Below are positions 1-6,586 of a stretch of 10,326 nt of DNA, in pieces. Both the position numbers and the translations under genes were made by a program. Below the pieces are notes generated by a model. That model searched no databases, was not told the DNA's origin, and worked only from the letters and a program-made list of their open reading frames with translations. Source of the DNA: an uncultured Roseiflexaceae bacterium (GTDB taxonomy: Bacteria > Chloroflexota > Chloroflexia > Chloroflexales > Roseiflexaceae); the NCBI GenBank assembly GCA_937988885.1, contig CALKHR010000096.1, forward strand, positions 1 through 10,326, written 5' to 3'. The number at the start of each line of letters is the position of its first letter. Position 1 is the stretch's first letter.

Positions 1-221
1 ACTTTCCTCCCAGCACCTGCATATTTGGAGCCACAATTCTTAAACGCCCTCTCAGTTACTCAGAAAGTACAGAAAAGGGTGAAGGTAAACAAGTAGGTGC
101 AGTAGTAGGATGTCCGACAGTCTTGTTGTGGCGATCACACTCCCTTCTTCAAAACTCCCGACAATCGGTAAAAATATGCTCTTTAATAATACATAATTTT
201 GGAATTTTGTATACTATTTCT
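1..221. other. Left-edge AT-rich region without a supported gene
   Basis: No convincing gene is seen here. Two plus-strand frames are open from the window edge. One runs 1-93 and stops at TAG 94-96; the other runs from base 3 to TGA 303-305 and passes through the first repeats. The first could be the last 31 codons of an upstream gene, ending in a Lys/Val-rich tail. Neither shows a recognisable motif, and the second runs into 41 bp repeats that break its frame. Base composition falls sharply from here to about 420 compared with the GC-rich genes that follow. Confidence 0.35.
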
Positions 222-386
222 GAGGTTAATATACCATTAAATCCCGAAATTAATATAATTACGGAGGTTAACGTACCGTTAAACCTCAAAACAACATGTT
301 TGTGAAGGTTAACACACCGTTAACCTTAAAAATAACACATTTACGAAGGTTAACACACTATTAACCCCAAAATAACGCATCTATAA
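222..386. repeat. Four tandem 41-42 bp repeats, each with a GGTTAAC/GTTAACC dyad
   Basis: The units are 222-263 (42 bp), 264-304, 305-345 and 346-386 (41 bp each). Each begins with (G/A)AGGTTAA(C/T), then a 5 nt spacer of type ACACC, then (G/A)TTAA-rich sequence ending in CC. An AT-rich tail of type AAAATAACACATTTACG follows. The dyad is perfect in unit 3 and imperfect in the others. In unit 1 the inner bases change together (T with A instead of C with G), so symmetry is kept. The period is close to four helical turns, which puts all four sites on the same DNA face. This fits an operator array for a dimeric regulator of the downstream protease gene. It is not a CRISPR array, because the tails resemble one another and are short. 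Confidence 0.8.
305..327. promoter_or_regulatory. Perfect 9-bp inverted repeat, best copy of the dyad
   Basis: The arms AAGGTTAAC (305-313) and GTTAACCTT (319-327) are exact reverse complements around the spacer ACACC. This is the cleanest of the four dyads and the best estimate of the recognition sequence. Operator use is inferred from symmetry and repetition. The cognate regulator is not visible in the window. Confidence 0.6.
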
Positions 387-387
387 T
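382..387 (+). promoter_or_regulatory. Candidate -10 box (TATAAT) for the protease gene
   Basis: A consensus TATAAT lies at the end of the fourth repeat, about 85 bp before the protease start. No good -35 box is present at 16-18 bp; the nearest is TTAACC at 361-366 with a 15 bp spacer, inside the right half of the fourth dyad. A regulator bound at the dyad would therefore touch the -35 region, either blocking polymerase or replacing a weak -35. Another TATAAT at 254-259 in unit 1 may be a chance result of AT-richness. Confidence 0.4.
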
Positions 388-460
388 GTTTTACAACAAG
401 CATAATATAATTATCGCGAGATAAAGATGTTCCTCAGCACTGCGATGTGAGCGCTATAGA

Positions 461-465
461 AAGGA
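461..465 (+). promoter_or_regulatory. Ribosome binding site that decides the protease start
   Basis: AAGGA ends directly against the ATG at 466 but sits 6 nt before the in-frame ATG at 472. The second spacing is normal for initiation, so 472 is preferred. The difference is two residues (Met-Thr). Confidence 0.6.
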
Positions 466-471
466 ATGACA

Positions 472-1686
472 ATGGACGATGATACCTACCTAGTGTTACG
501 GCTCACTGGCGGCACAACAAGCGGCCCGATCTGGCGCAGTATCCCCACGTCGGGAGGCGTGTTGGGCGGCGGTGATGCAGCCGAATACGAGGTGGATCTC
601 CATCAACTCGATGCGCAGACCTATTCAGACCTGCAACGCGACCCTAGCATCATCGGGCTTGCGCGCCCGATGCCGTTGCAACTCATCGCACCGCTCGACG
701 AAGATGCGCCGAACACCGAGCCACCCGCCGATCAAGATGTAACGTGGGGAGTACAAGTCACCGGAGCAGCCGACAGTCCCTACACGGGCGCAGGCATCAC
801 TGTCGCCGTGCTCGACACTGGCATCGAAGCCTCGCACCCTGCATTCAAAGGCATCGAGCTTATCGAGCAAGACTTTACGGGCGAGGGCAACGGCGATCAT
901 AGCGGGCATGGCACGCATGTCGCCGGAATAATTTTTGGGCAGAACGAGCAAGGCCCGCGCTACAGCGTCGCACCAGGCATCCGCCGTGCGCTGATCGCCA
1001 AAGTGATCGGCAAACGCACGCAGGCCACCACACACACCTTGGTAAAGGCCGTCCAATGGGCCAGCGACAACGGCGCAAAGATTATCAATATGTCGCTCGG
1101 CTTCGATTTCCCAGGGTACGTCGCTCGCCTTGTGGCGATGGACTGGCCTGTGGAGCTAGCGACCTCACGAGCGCTCACCGAATACCGTCAGAACCTGCGA
1201 CTCCTCGATAGTTTGGTGCAACTGATCCAGGCCAACACGCTGATTCCAGGCGGGCCGGGCGCATTGATCATTGCTGCGGCGGGCAACGAAAGTAAGCGCG
1301 ACAGCAACCCCAAACACGTGATCGAGGTCGCCCCGCCAGCCGCCGCCGATGGGGTGCTCGCCATCGCAGCGCTGCAGAGCGCCGGCCCGCCGCATGATAC
1401 GCTCACTGTTGCGCCGTTCTCCAACATCCATCCAGCCCTAGCAGCGCCCGGCGTCGATATCTACTCGGCGACACGGGGCGGTGGCTTCAAGATCATGCGA
1501 GGCACCAGCATGGCCGCGCCGCATGTCACCGGGCTAGCGGCACTGTGGGCCGAGCGACAACTCAAGCAGCGCGGCTCAATCAGCATCACTACGCTCGCCG
1601 CGCAGTTGCGTGGCTCGGTACGCCCGCTGCCGGGCCTCAGCGCCGAGGATGTGGGCGATGGCCTAGCGGTAGCACCCAGCAATTAG
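472..1686 (+). CDS. S8 (subtilisin-like) serine peptidase without signal peptide
   Basis: A protease of the subtilase clan, 404 aa from the preferred start at 472 (406 aa from ATG 466). The catalytic set is complete: Asp115 in AVLDTGI, His146 in HGTHVAG, oxyanion Asn272 in AAAGNES and Ser346 in GTSMAAPHVTG. INMSLG forms the substrate-binding strand. About 100 residues precede the peptidase domain and do not resemble a familiar I9 propeptide. No hydrophobic signal or lipobox is visible, so a cytoplasmic location or unusual export is likely. Between the INMSLG strand and the Asn motif lies an insert of roughly 45 residues rich in Leu, Ala and Arg. The gene stands alone: the repeat array is upstream and a large hairpin downstream, so it is probably monocistronic and tightly controlled. 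The family call is firm; the biological role is unknown. Confidence 0.93.
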   Translation: MDDDTYLVLRLTGGTTSGPIWRSIPTSGGVLGGGDAAEYEVDLHQLDAQTYSDLQRDPSIIGLARPMPLQLIAPLDEDAPNTEPPADQDVTWGVQVTGAADSPYTGAGITVAVLDTGIEASHPAFKGIELIEQDFTGEGNGDHSGHGTHVAGIIFGQNEQGPRYSVAPGIRRALIAKVIGKRTQATTHTLVKAVQWASDNGAKIINMSLGFDFPGYVARLVAMDWPVELATSRALTEYRQNLRLLDSLVQLIQANTLIPGGPGALIIAAAGNESKRDSNPKHVIEVAPPAAADGVLAIAALQSAGPPHDTLTVAPFSNIHPALAAPGVDIYSATRGGGFKIMRGTSMAAPHVTGLAALWAERQLKQRGSISITTLAAQLRGSVRPLPGLSAEDVGDGLAVAPSN

Positions 1687-1700
1687 CCCTCCGTTTCACG

Positions 1701-1762
1701 CCTATGCTTGATGCAGCGCCAGCACAGCGAATTGTGTCGCTGTGCTCCTTGACGTGCATAGG
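1701..1762. terminator. Nested perfect hairpin after the protease gene
   Basis: The inner arms AGCACAGCGA (1721-1730) and TCGCTGTGCT (1737-1746) pair perfectly around a 6 nt loop. Outer arms CCTATGC (1701-1707) and GCATAGG (1756-1762) pair perfectly around it, with unpaired stretches of 13 and 9 nt between. It begins 14 bases past the stop codon. No U-tract follows the inner stem (CCTTGACG), so intrinsic termination would be weak. It may instead protect the mRNA 3' end, or be a protein-binding dyad. Confidence 0.55.
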
Positions 1763-1935
1763 GAGACATAGCGCACACTACAGGCGCCGCACAAACATCG
1801 TATGCCGCTGTCACCTTGAGCGAATCCCTTGTACAGAGGTGTGAGCACAGACACCTGCATGTCAGAATGCAAAAAAAGCATACCGATTTAGTATTACTTT
1901 CGCTATTTACTTCATCTCCAACTACATTCACCTAA
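1763..1935. other. Intergenic spacer with minor dyads
   Basis: No gene is supported. Small dyads are present: AGGTGT (1837-1842) with ACACCT (1851-1856), and GCAT (1857-1860) with ATGC (1867-1870), followed by seven A. A minus-strand open frame of 82 codons covers 1683-1931, but it lacks a clear ribosome site and a family match. GC content drops towards the right as the ABC operon promoter is reached. Confidence 0.4.
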
Positions 1936-1964
1936 TTGACAGCATGTAGGGAATCGGCTAGACT
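1936..1964 (+). promoter_or_regulatory. Sigma-70-type promoter of the ABC transporter operon
   Basis: A perfect -35 TTGACA (1936-1941) is separated by 17 bp from -10 TAGACT (1959-1964, four of six consensus bases). Transcription would start near 1971, giving an untranslated leader of about 330 nt before the binding protein gene. It is the best promoter match I found in the 1687-2303 intergenic region. Confidence 0.6.
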
Positions 1965-1970
1965 ATGCGC

Positions 1971-2303
1971 ACCTCAATGAACAAACATACCACGTTGCAA
2001 CGATCCTTTATCGCTGCGAAAGAACCCACCGTATGGGTTCCTAAAAAGCTAAAGAGTATGCAGTCTCTTAGCCTTCCTATCTAGGTTGTTAACACATCAT
2101 TACGCATTCTATTAACCATCTTTAATCGGGTGCGTGTAACGTGGTGTTCTGGGAGAATCGCAACGATTCCACCCCATAACACACAATGGCGTTTCCAAAC
2201 CATAGTGCGCCATAACAGAGAAGATCATCTGTTACCTTGGTTGGCTACGCTGTGGTGAGGAAGATCGTGCTGTTTTGCGAACAGATGCTCAAGGAGGATG
2301 TGA
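1971..2303 (+). promoter_or_regulatory. Hairpin-rich 5' leader of the ABC operon
   Basis: Stems read from the sequence are: GAACCCA 2022-2028 with TGGGTTC 2034-2040; GCTAAAGAG 2048-2056 with CTCTTAGC 2065-2072 (one bulge); GTGTT, GGG and GAATCG (2144-2160) with CGATTC, CCC and AACAC (2164-2182) around the loop CAA; ATGGCG 2186-2191 with CGCCAT 2208-2213; TAACAGA 2213-2219 with TCTGTTA 2228-2234; CTGTT 2270-2274 with AACAG 2280-2284, just before the ribosome site. The two stems that share base 2213 abut or exclude each other, and could switch. I recognise no known riboswitch class. A cis-acting RNA element is possible but unproven, because each short stem alone could arise by chance. Confidence 0.4.
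2088..2117. repeat. Split copy of the upstream dyad repeat
   Basis: GTTAACACA (2088-2096) and CTATTAACC (2109-2117) are both identical to the two contiguous halves of the fourth upstream dyad (349-357 and 358-366). Here they are separated by 12 extra bases, TCATTACGCATT. Part of that insert resembles the ACATTTACG tail of the upstream units, so this may be a decayed or rearranged unit. It lies in the leader of the ABC operon, about 190 bp before the binding protein start. A shared regulator for protease and transporter is one reading; a dispersed genomic repeat is another. Confidence 0.55.
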
Positions 2304-3554
2304 ATGACTACTCGTAAGACCGATATGCAAGCGACGACAACCGTGAGTCGCCGTCGGTTTCTGCGGCTCAGTGCTAGCGCTGGCCTCAGCAGCCTGATTT
2401 TAGCAGCGTGTGGCACAAGCCCTGAACCAGCAGCACAACCCACCGCGCAACCAGCCGCCCCTGCAACCAGCGCACCAGCCGTGACAGGCAACACATCGGC
2501 ACCCGCGCCCGGCCCGATCGACTTGAATGCGGCGGGCGGCATGGATGCACTGATCGAAGCTGCCAAGAAGGAAGCCGAACTCTCGACCATCGCGCTGCCC
2601 GATTCGTGGGCCAACTACGGCGAGATCAAAAAGGTGTTCTTCGAGCGGTATCCCTTCCTGAAACACAACGACCTCAACCCCGATGGTAGCTCCGCCCAAG
2701 AGATCGAGGCGATCAAAGCCAACATGGGCAACAACGGCCCGCAGAATCCCGATGTGATCGACGTCGGTTTCACTTGGGGCGATACCGCCAAGGCCGAAGG
2801 GCTGCTGCAACCCTACAAAGTCTCCACTTGGGACTCGATTCCCGACAGCATGAAGGACCCCGATGGCTACTGGTACGCCGATTACTACGGTGTGATGGCC
2901 TTCGAAGTCAACACCGCCGTGGTGAGCAACATCCCGCAGGATTGGTCGGATCTGCTCAAGCCGGAGTACAAGGGCCAGATCGCGCTTTCGGGTGACCCAA
3001 CAGGCTCCGGCCAAGCGATCAACTCGGTTTGGGCTGCGGCGCTCGCCAATGGCGGCTCGCTCGATAACGCCGAGCCTGGCCTGCAGTTCTTCAAGCAACT
3101 GAACGATATGGGCAACCTGCTGCCGGTCATCGCCAAGCCCGCCACCATCGCACAGGGCGAGACGCCGATCACGCTGCGCTGGGACTACAACGCCCTTGCG
3201 AACCGCGATGAGACAGCGGGCAACCCCGAGATCGCGATCGTCATCCCCAAGAGCGGCACGCTGGCCGGTGTGTACGTCCAGGCGATCAGCGCATACGCCC
3301 CGCGCCCACACGCCGCCCGCCTGTGGATGGAGTTCCTCTACTCCGACGAGGGCCAATTGCTCTGGTTGAAGGGCTACGCAACCCCCGCGCGGTTCGATGA
3401 TCTCAAAGCCCGCAACGTCATCCCGCAAGATCTGCTCGCGAAGCTCCCGCAGACCGACGTGAAGGTGAGCATCCCGACCGCCGAGCAGATCAACAAAGCA
3501 TCAGACGTGATCACCAAGGGCTGGCCGACCATCGTCGGTACCAAGGTGGAATAA
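2304..3554 (+). CDS. ABC transporter substrate-binding lipoprotein (Tat type)
   Basis: The extracytoplasmic solute-binding protein of the importer, 416 aa. The N-terminus has a twin-arginine motif, SRRRFLR (residues 15-21), a short hydrophobic stretch and a lipobox, LAAC, with Cys36 as the lipidation site. An Ala/Pro/Thr-rich flexible linker covers about residues 38-72. The rest resembles type 2 periplasmic binding proteins of the AfuA/PotD kind, with phrases such as PEYKGQIAL and a C-terminal region containing YSDEGQLLWLKGYATP. Those families take ferric iron, thiamine, phosphonates, polyamines or sugar derivatives, so the substrate is open. AAGGAGG at 2291-2297, 6 nt from the ATG, fixes the start. 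Tat export suggests folding before secretion. It is the first gene of a four-gene operon, and a strong hairpin follows its stop. Confidence 0.9.
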   Translation: MTTRKTDMQATTTVSRRRFLRLSASAGLSSLILAACGTSPEPAAQPTAQPAAPATSAPAVTGNTSAPAPGPIDLNAAGGMDALIEAAKKEAELSTIALPDSWANYGEIKKVFFERYPFLKHNDLNPDGSSAQEIEAIKANMGNNGPQNPDVIDVGFTWGDTAKAEGLLQPYKVSTWDSIPDSMKDPDGYWYADYYGVMAFEVNTAVVSNIPQDWSDLLKPEYKGQIALSGDPTGSGQAINSVWAAALANGGSLDNAEPGLQFFKQLNDMGNLLPVIAKPATIAQGETPITLRWDYNALANRDETAGNPEIAIVIPKSGTLAGVYVQAISAYAPRPHAARLWMEFLYSDEGQLLWLKGYATPARFDDLKARNVIPQDLLAKLPQTDVKVSIPTAEQINKASDVITKGWPTIVGTKVE

Positions 3555-3561
3555 CCTATCG

Positions 3562-3595
3562 AGTGCGCCGCACCTGCAAGCGGGTGCGGCGCGCT
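3562..3595 (+). other. Strong intercistronic hairpin between binding protein and permease genes
   Basis: The arms GCGCCGCACC (3565-3574) and GGTGCGGCGC (3583-3592) pair perfectly. Flanking pairs, including two G-U, extend the stem to 14 bp around a 6 nt loop. It starts 8 bases after the binding protein stop and ends directly against GGAG (3596-3599), the ribosome site of the next gene. There is no U-tract. In known importer operons such stems stabilise the upstream message and lower downstream membrane-protein yield; I infer the same here. Confidence 0.75.
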
Positions 3596-3605
3596 GGAGC
3601 ACACC

Positions 3606-4508
3606 ATGGCAAAGATATTGCGCGCAGAATCACAACCAACCGGCATAGGAACCATAGCGAACAAGGTGCCGTGGGCTTGGTTAGGCGTCGTTCCCTTTTT
3701 CCTCTTTGTAATGGCCTTCTTGTTCTATCCGGCATTCTCGATCGTTGTGCGCAGCTTCTTCGATCAAAGTGGCAACTTCACCTTTCAGAACATCATCGAC
3801 CTGAACCAACCGTTCATTCGCGCATCATACTGGTTCACCATCCAACTGAGCGCGGTCACAGCACTGATCGGTGGGTTGCTCGGCTTCCTGTTGGCCTACG
3901 CACTCACGCTTGGGAAGCTGCCCGAAGGCATTCGCTCGTTGATGCTCACCTTCTCGGGCGTCGCGTCGAACTTCGCGGGCGTGCCACTCGCCTTCGCCTT
4001 CGTCGCAACGCTCGGGCAACTCGGCGTTGTCACCCAAGCGCTGCGCAGTATCGGCATCTCGATCTATCCCACCTTCAGCCTGTATAGCTTCTGGGGCCTG
4101 ACGATCACCTACGTCTACTTCCAGATCCCGCTGATGGTGCTGATCATGGTGCCAGCGCTCGACGGCCTGCGTACCGAATGGCGCGAAGCCGCCGAAAGCC
4201 TTGGGGCCACGCCCCTACAATACTGGCGCCACATCGCCCTGCCGATTCTGCTGCCCTCCATCCTGGGCACTATGGCGCTCCTGTTCGGCAACGCCTTCGG
4301 CGCGCACGCAACCGCCTTCGCACTAACGGGTGGCGGCACCAAAGGCACCGTCGTAACCCTGCTGATCGGCGCGCAACTGAGCAGCGATGCGTTATCGAAT
4401 CCCGGCTTAGGCAACGCACTCGCCCTAGGAATGATCGTCATCATGCTCATCACCATCGGCATCTACTCTTGGATGCGCCAACTCGCTGAACGTTGGCAGA
4501 GCGGGTAA
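3606..4508 (+). CDS. ABC transporter permease, first subunit
   Basis: An inner-membrane subunit of the importer, 300 aa, of the binding-protein-dependent transport (BPD_transp_1, PotB-like) family. About six hydrophobic segments are visible, near residues 24-48, 78-102, 112-138, 160-184, 212-234 and 268-292. The EAA loop that contacts the ATPase is clear: EAAESLGATPLQYWRHIALP, starting at Glu194. The start is supported by GGAG at 3596-3599 with 6 nt spacing. The gene lies 51 bp after the binding protein and 16 bp before the second permease. It should form a heterodimeric pore with that second permease. The substrate is not readable from the sequence. Confidence 0.9.
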   Translation: MAKILRAESQPTGIGTIANKVPWAWLGVVPFFLFVMAFLFYPAFSIVVRSFFDQSGNFTFQNIIDLNQPFIRASYWFTIQLSAVTALIGGLLGFLLAYALTLGKLPEGIRSLMLTFSGVASNFAGVPLAFAFVATLGQLGVVTQALRSIGISIYPTFSLYSFWGLTITYVYFQIPLMVLIMVPALDGLRTEWREAAESLGATPLQYWRHIALPILLPSILGTMALLFGNAFGAHATAFALTGGGTKGTVVTLLIGAQLSSDALSNPGLGNALALGMIVIMLITIGIYSWMRQLAERWQSG

Positions 4509-4524
4509 TGCAGGAGTTTGACAC

Positions 4525-5316
4525 ATGACAAAACGCGCATCACCGTGGGCCTGGCTCTGGTTCATCATCACAGGAATCTACTTCTTCGTGCCGCTCTTCG
4601 CTACGGCGCAGTTCTCGCTCCGCGCGAAACGCGATGAACTCAGCCTGCTGGCCTATCAAAACGTCCTCAACTCGCCAGCCTTCGTGTCGAGCTTTATGTT
4701 CTCGTTCCAAACCGCGCTGATCACCATCATCGTGAGCGCGCTCCTGATCGTGCCGACGGTGTATTGGGTGCAACTGCGCCTGCCGCGCCTGCGCCCCGTG
4801 ATCGAGATCTTCACGCTGTTGCCGATCGTCGTGCCAGCCGTGGTGCTCGTCTTCGCGCTGATCCGCAGCTATAACCGCACCATGCTTACCGACAGCCGCA
4901 ACGGCACCTACGTCCTGCTGATCGGCGCGTATGTGATGCTCTCGTTCCCCTACATGTATCGCGCCGTCGATACGGGATTACGAGCGATCAACGTGCGCAC
5001 ACTCACCGAAGCAGCGCAGAGTTTAGGCGCGGGATGGTTCACCATCCTCTTTCGCATCATCTTTCCAAATATCTACATCGCGCTCCTCAGCGGCGCATTC
5101 GTCACCTTCGCAATCGTCATGGGCGAATTCACCATCGCATCGCTACTCTCGCAGCCCGCATTCGGCCCATACATGGCCCTCCTGAGCGGCAGCAAAGTCT
5201 ACGAGCCATCGGCGCTCGCCATCATCAGCTTCGCGCTCACCTGGGCCGCCATCGGACTCCTCCAACTCGTCGGACGACGCTTGCCAGGGCGAATACAGCT
5301 TGTCGGCGGGCGATAA
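4525..5316 (+). CDS. ABC transporter permease, second subunit
   Basis: The partner membrane subunit, 263 aa, of the PotC/CysW type within BPD_transp_1. It begins with a Lys/Arg-flanked hydrophobic segment (residues 8-28). Further segments lie near 58-82, 92-114, 127-148, 183-206 and 230-252. The EAA loop is EAAQSLGAGWFTILFRIIFP, from Glu162. AGGAG at 4512-4516 lies 8 nt before the ATG. The next gene follows 15 bp after its stop, consistent with one transcript. It is slightly shorter than the first permease, as is common for the second subunit of such pairs. Confidence 0.9.
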   Translation: MTKRASPWAWLWFIITGIYFFVPLFATAQFSLRAKRDELSLLAYQNVLNSPAFVSSFMFSFQTALITIIVSALLIVPTVYWVQLRLPRLRPVIEIFTLLPIVVPAVVLVFALIRSYNRTMLTDSRNGTYVLLIGAYVMLSFPYMYRAVDTGLRAINVRTLTEAAQSLGAGWFTILFRIIFPNIYIALLSGAFVTFAIVMGEFTIASLLSQPAFGPYMALLSGSKVYEPSALAIISFALTWAAIGLLQLVGRRLPGRIQLVGGR

Positions 5317-5331
5317 TGCAAATGAGGCGTT

Positions 5332-6408
5332 ATGGCGTTTCTTGAGCTCTCGAACGTACGTAAGGCATTTAGCCAAAGTGTCGCCGTCCACAACTTCGAT
5401 CTACAGGTCGAACGGGGCGAATTTATCTCATTCCTTGGCCCTTCCGGTTGTGGCAAAACCACCACCTTGCGGATGATCGCCGGATTCGAGAAGCCCACCT
5501 CCGGTAGCATCAAGATCGACGGCAAAGACATCACCCAGCGACCGCCGAACCAGCGCAACATCGGCATGGTGTTCCAATCGTACGCACTGTTCCCGAACAT
5601 GACCGTCGCCGACAACATCGGCTTCGGCCTCAAAGTGGCCCGCCGCCCCGCCAGCGAGATTCGCGAACGGGTCACCGAAATGTTGCGCATCATCCACATG
5701 CCCGAATACGGCGATCGCTACCCGTTCCAACTCTCCGGCGGCCAACAACAACGGGTTGCGCTGGCCCGCGCGCTCGCGATCCGCCCGCAAGTGCTCCTGC
5801 TCGACGAACCACTCTCGGCGCTCGATGCCAAAATCCGCATCTCGCTGCGCCAAGAGATCCGCAGCATCCAACGCCAACTCGGCATCACCACCATCTACGT
5901 CACCCACGATCAAGAAGAAGCGCTCTCGCTCTCCGACCGCATCGTGGTGATGAGCGCCGGGCACGTCGAACAGATCGGCACCCCGTTTGAGATCTACAAC
6001 TTCCCACAAACAGCTTTCGTCGCCTCGTTTGTGGGCACACTCAACGTCCTGCCTGCCAGTGTGATCGACGCGAGCGCCGGACGCCTCGCCGTCGATGGCC
6101 AGGAGATCCGCACCACGCGGCCCATCCCCAACACGGCAGGCACGAACGTCCAGATCGCGCTGCGCCCCGAGGCGCTCACTATCGTGTCCGAGCGACATAA
6201 CGGAGCCAACTACCTCCAAGGCACCGTCGAAGACGTCATGTTCCTCGGCTCGATCGTGCGCGTACGGGTGCGCTTCGGCGAGCAACTGCTCAACTTCGAC
6301 ATGCTCAACAACCCAAATCTCACGGTGCCCACCCCTCAAGAGACCGTCACCCTCAGCTTTGCGCCGGAGGCGTGTCTGGTCCTCGGCAACTCGCCAGCCA
6401 ACGCCTAG
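5332..6408 (+). CDS. ABC transporter ATP-binding protein (PotA/FbpC/MalK type)
   Basis: The cytoplasmic motor of the importer, 358 aa. All nucleotide-binding motifs are intact: Walker A GPSGCGKTT (36-44), Q-loop Gln82 in MVFQSYALFP, signature LSGGQ (134-138), Walker B VLLLDEP (154-160, catalytic Glu159), D-loop SALD and switch His192 in THDQEEA. After about residue 240 comes a C-terminal part with ALRPEALTI and a beta-rich TOBE-like region, usual for polyamine, iron and sugar importers and often regulatory. TGAGG at 5323-5327 is a modest ribosome site with 4 nt spacing. It is the last gene of the operon, ending 31 bases before a hairpin terminator. Confidence 0.95.
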   Translation: MAFLELSNVRKAFSQSVAVHNFDLQVERGEFISFLGPSGCGKTTTLRMIAGFEKPTSGSIKIDGKDITQRPPNQRNIGMVFQSYALFPNMTVADNIGFGLKVARRPASEIRERVTEMLRIIHMPEYGDRYPFQLSGGQQQRVALARALAIRPQVLLLDEPLSALDAKIRISLRQEIRSIQRQLGITTIYVTHDQEEALSLSDRIVVMSAGHVEQIGTPFEIYNFPQTAFVASFVGTLNVLPASVIDASAGRLAVDGQEIRTTRPIPNTAGTNVQIALRPEALTIVSERHNGANYLQGTVEDVMFLGSIVRVRVRFGEQLLNFDMLNNPNLTVPTPQETVTLSFAPEACLVLGNSPANA

Positions 6409-6439
6409 AGCGCGGCCACACACGCAAAACAGCGCAAAC

Positions 6440-6469
6440 AACGACCTTCTGCCCACGCGGAAGGTCGTT
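6440..6469 (+). terminator. Intrinsic-type terminator of the ABC operon
   Basis: The arms AACGACCTTC (6440-6449) and GAAGGTCGTT (6460-6469) pair perfectly over 10 bp with a 10 nt loop. The sequence continues TCAATTCG, so the U-rich part is short. The position, 31 bases past the ATPase stop and between convergent genes, supports a terminator. Confidence 0.7.
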
Positions 6470-6532
6470 TCAATTCGTAGCTCATATGTTGGGGAAAAGA
6501 GAGGCAACCGCGACTTGAGCGCCCGTCGCTAC

Positions 6533-6563
6533 GGGAAAACGTCCGTCGTGTGGAACGTTTCCC
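6533..6563. terminator. Second hairpin between the convergent operons
   Basis: GGGAAAACGT (6533-6542) pairs with ACGTTTCCC (6555-6563), leaving one bulged A, around a 12 nt loop. It lies 23 bases beyond the stop of the minus-strand kinase gene and may end that transcript, or act as a backup for the plus-strand one. No clear U-tract is present on either strand. Confidence 0.4.
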
Positions 6564-6586
6564 ACTTGGATAGGGAAGAATCGCGG

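Noticed and set aside
3..305. Plus-strand open frame of about 100 codons entering from the left edge
   Set aside because: Its last third is made of the tandem repeats, whose 41 bp period does not keep frame. No ribosome site, motif or family resemblance is visible. A true partial gene cannot be excluded.
222..386. CRISPR array
   Set aside because: The segments between dyads are about 18 nt long and resemble one another, so they are not unique spacers; the whole 41-42 bp unit is repeated and no cas gene is near.
1857..1875. Terminator with A-run near 1871-1877
   Set aside because: The run is of A after the stem on the plus strand and would precede the stem on the minus strand, so neither strand has the stem-then-U order.
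1683..1931. Minus-strand Cys-rich 82-codon frame after the protease gene
   Set aside because: It spans the nested hairpin, has no convincing ribosome site and shows no recognisable domain; the region behaves as intergenic.
1971..2303. A named riboswitch (for example TPP or cobalamin) in the leader
   Set aside because: I could not find the conserved core sequences of known classes; only generic stems are visible.
2400..3428. Minus-strand 342-codon frame opposite the binding protein gene
   Set aside because: It is antisense to a clearly recognised gene, arises from GC-rich codon use, and its translation has no family features.
5428..6507. Minus-strand 359-codon frame opposite the ATPase gene
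   Set aside because: The ATPase has every motif intact on the plus strand; the antisense frame is rich in Asp, Glu, Arg and Val, as expected for a shadow, and overlaps the terminator.
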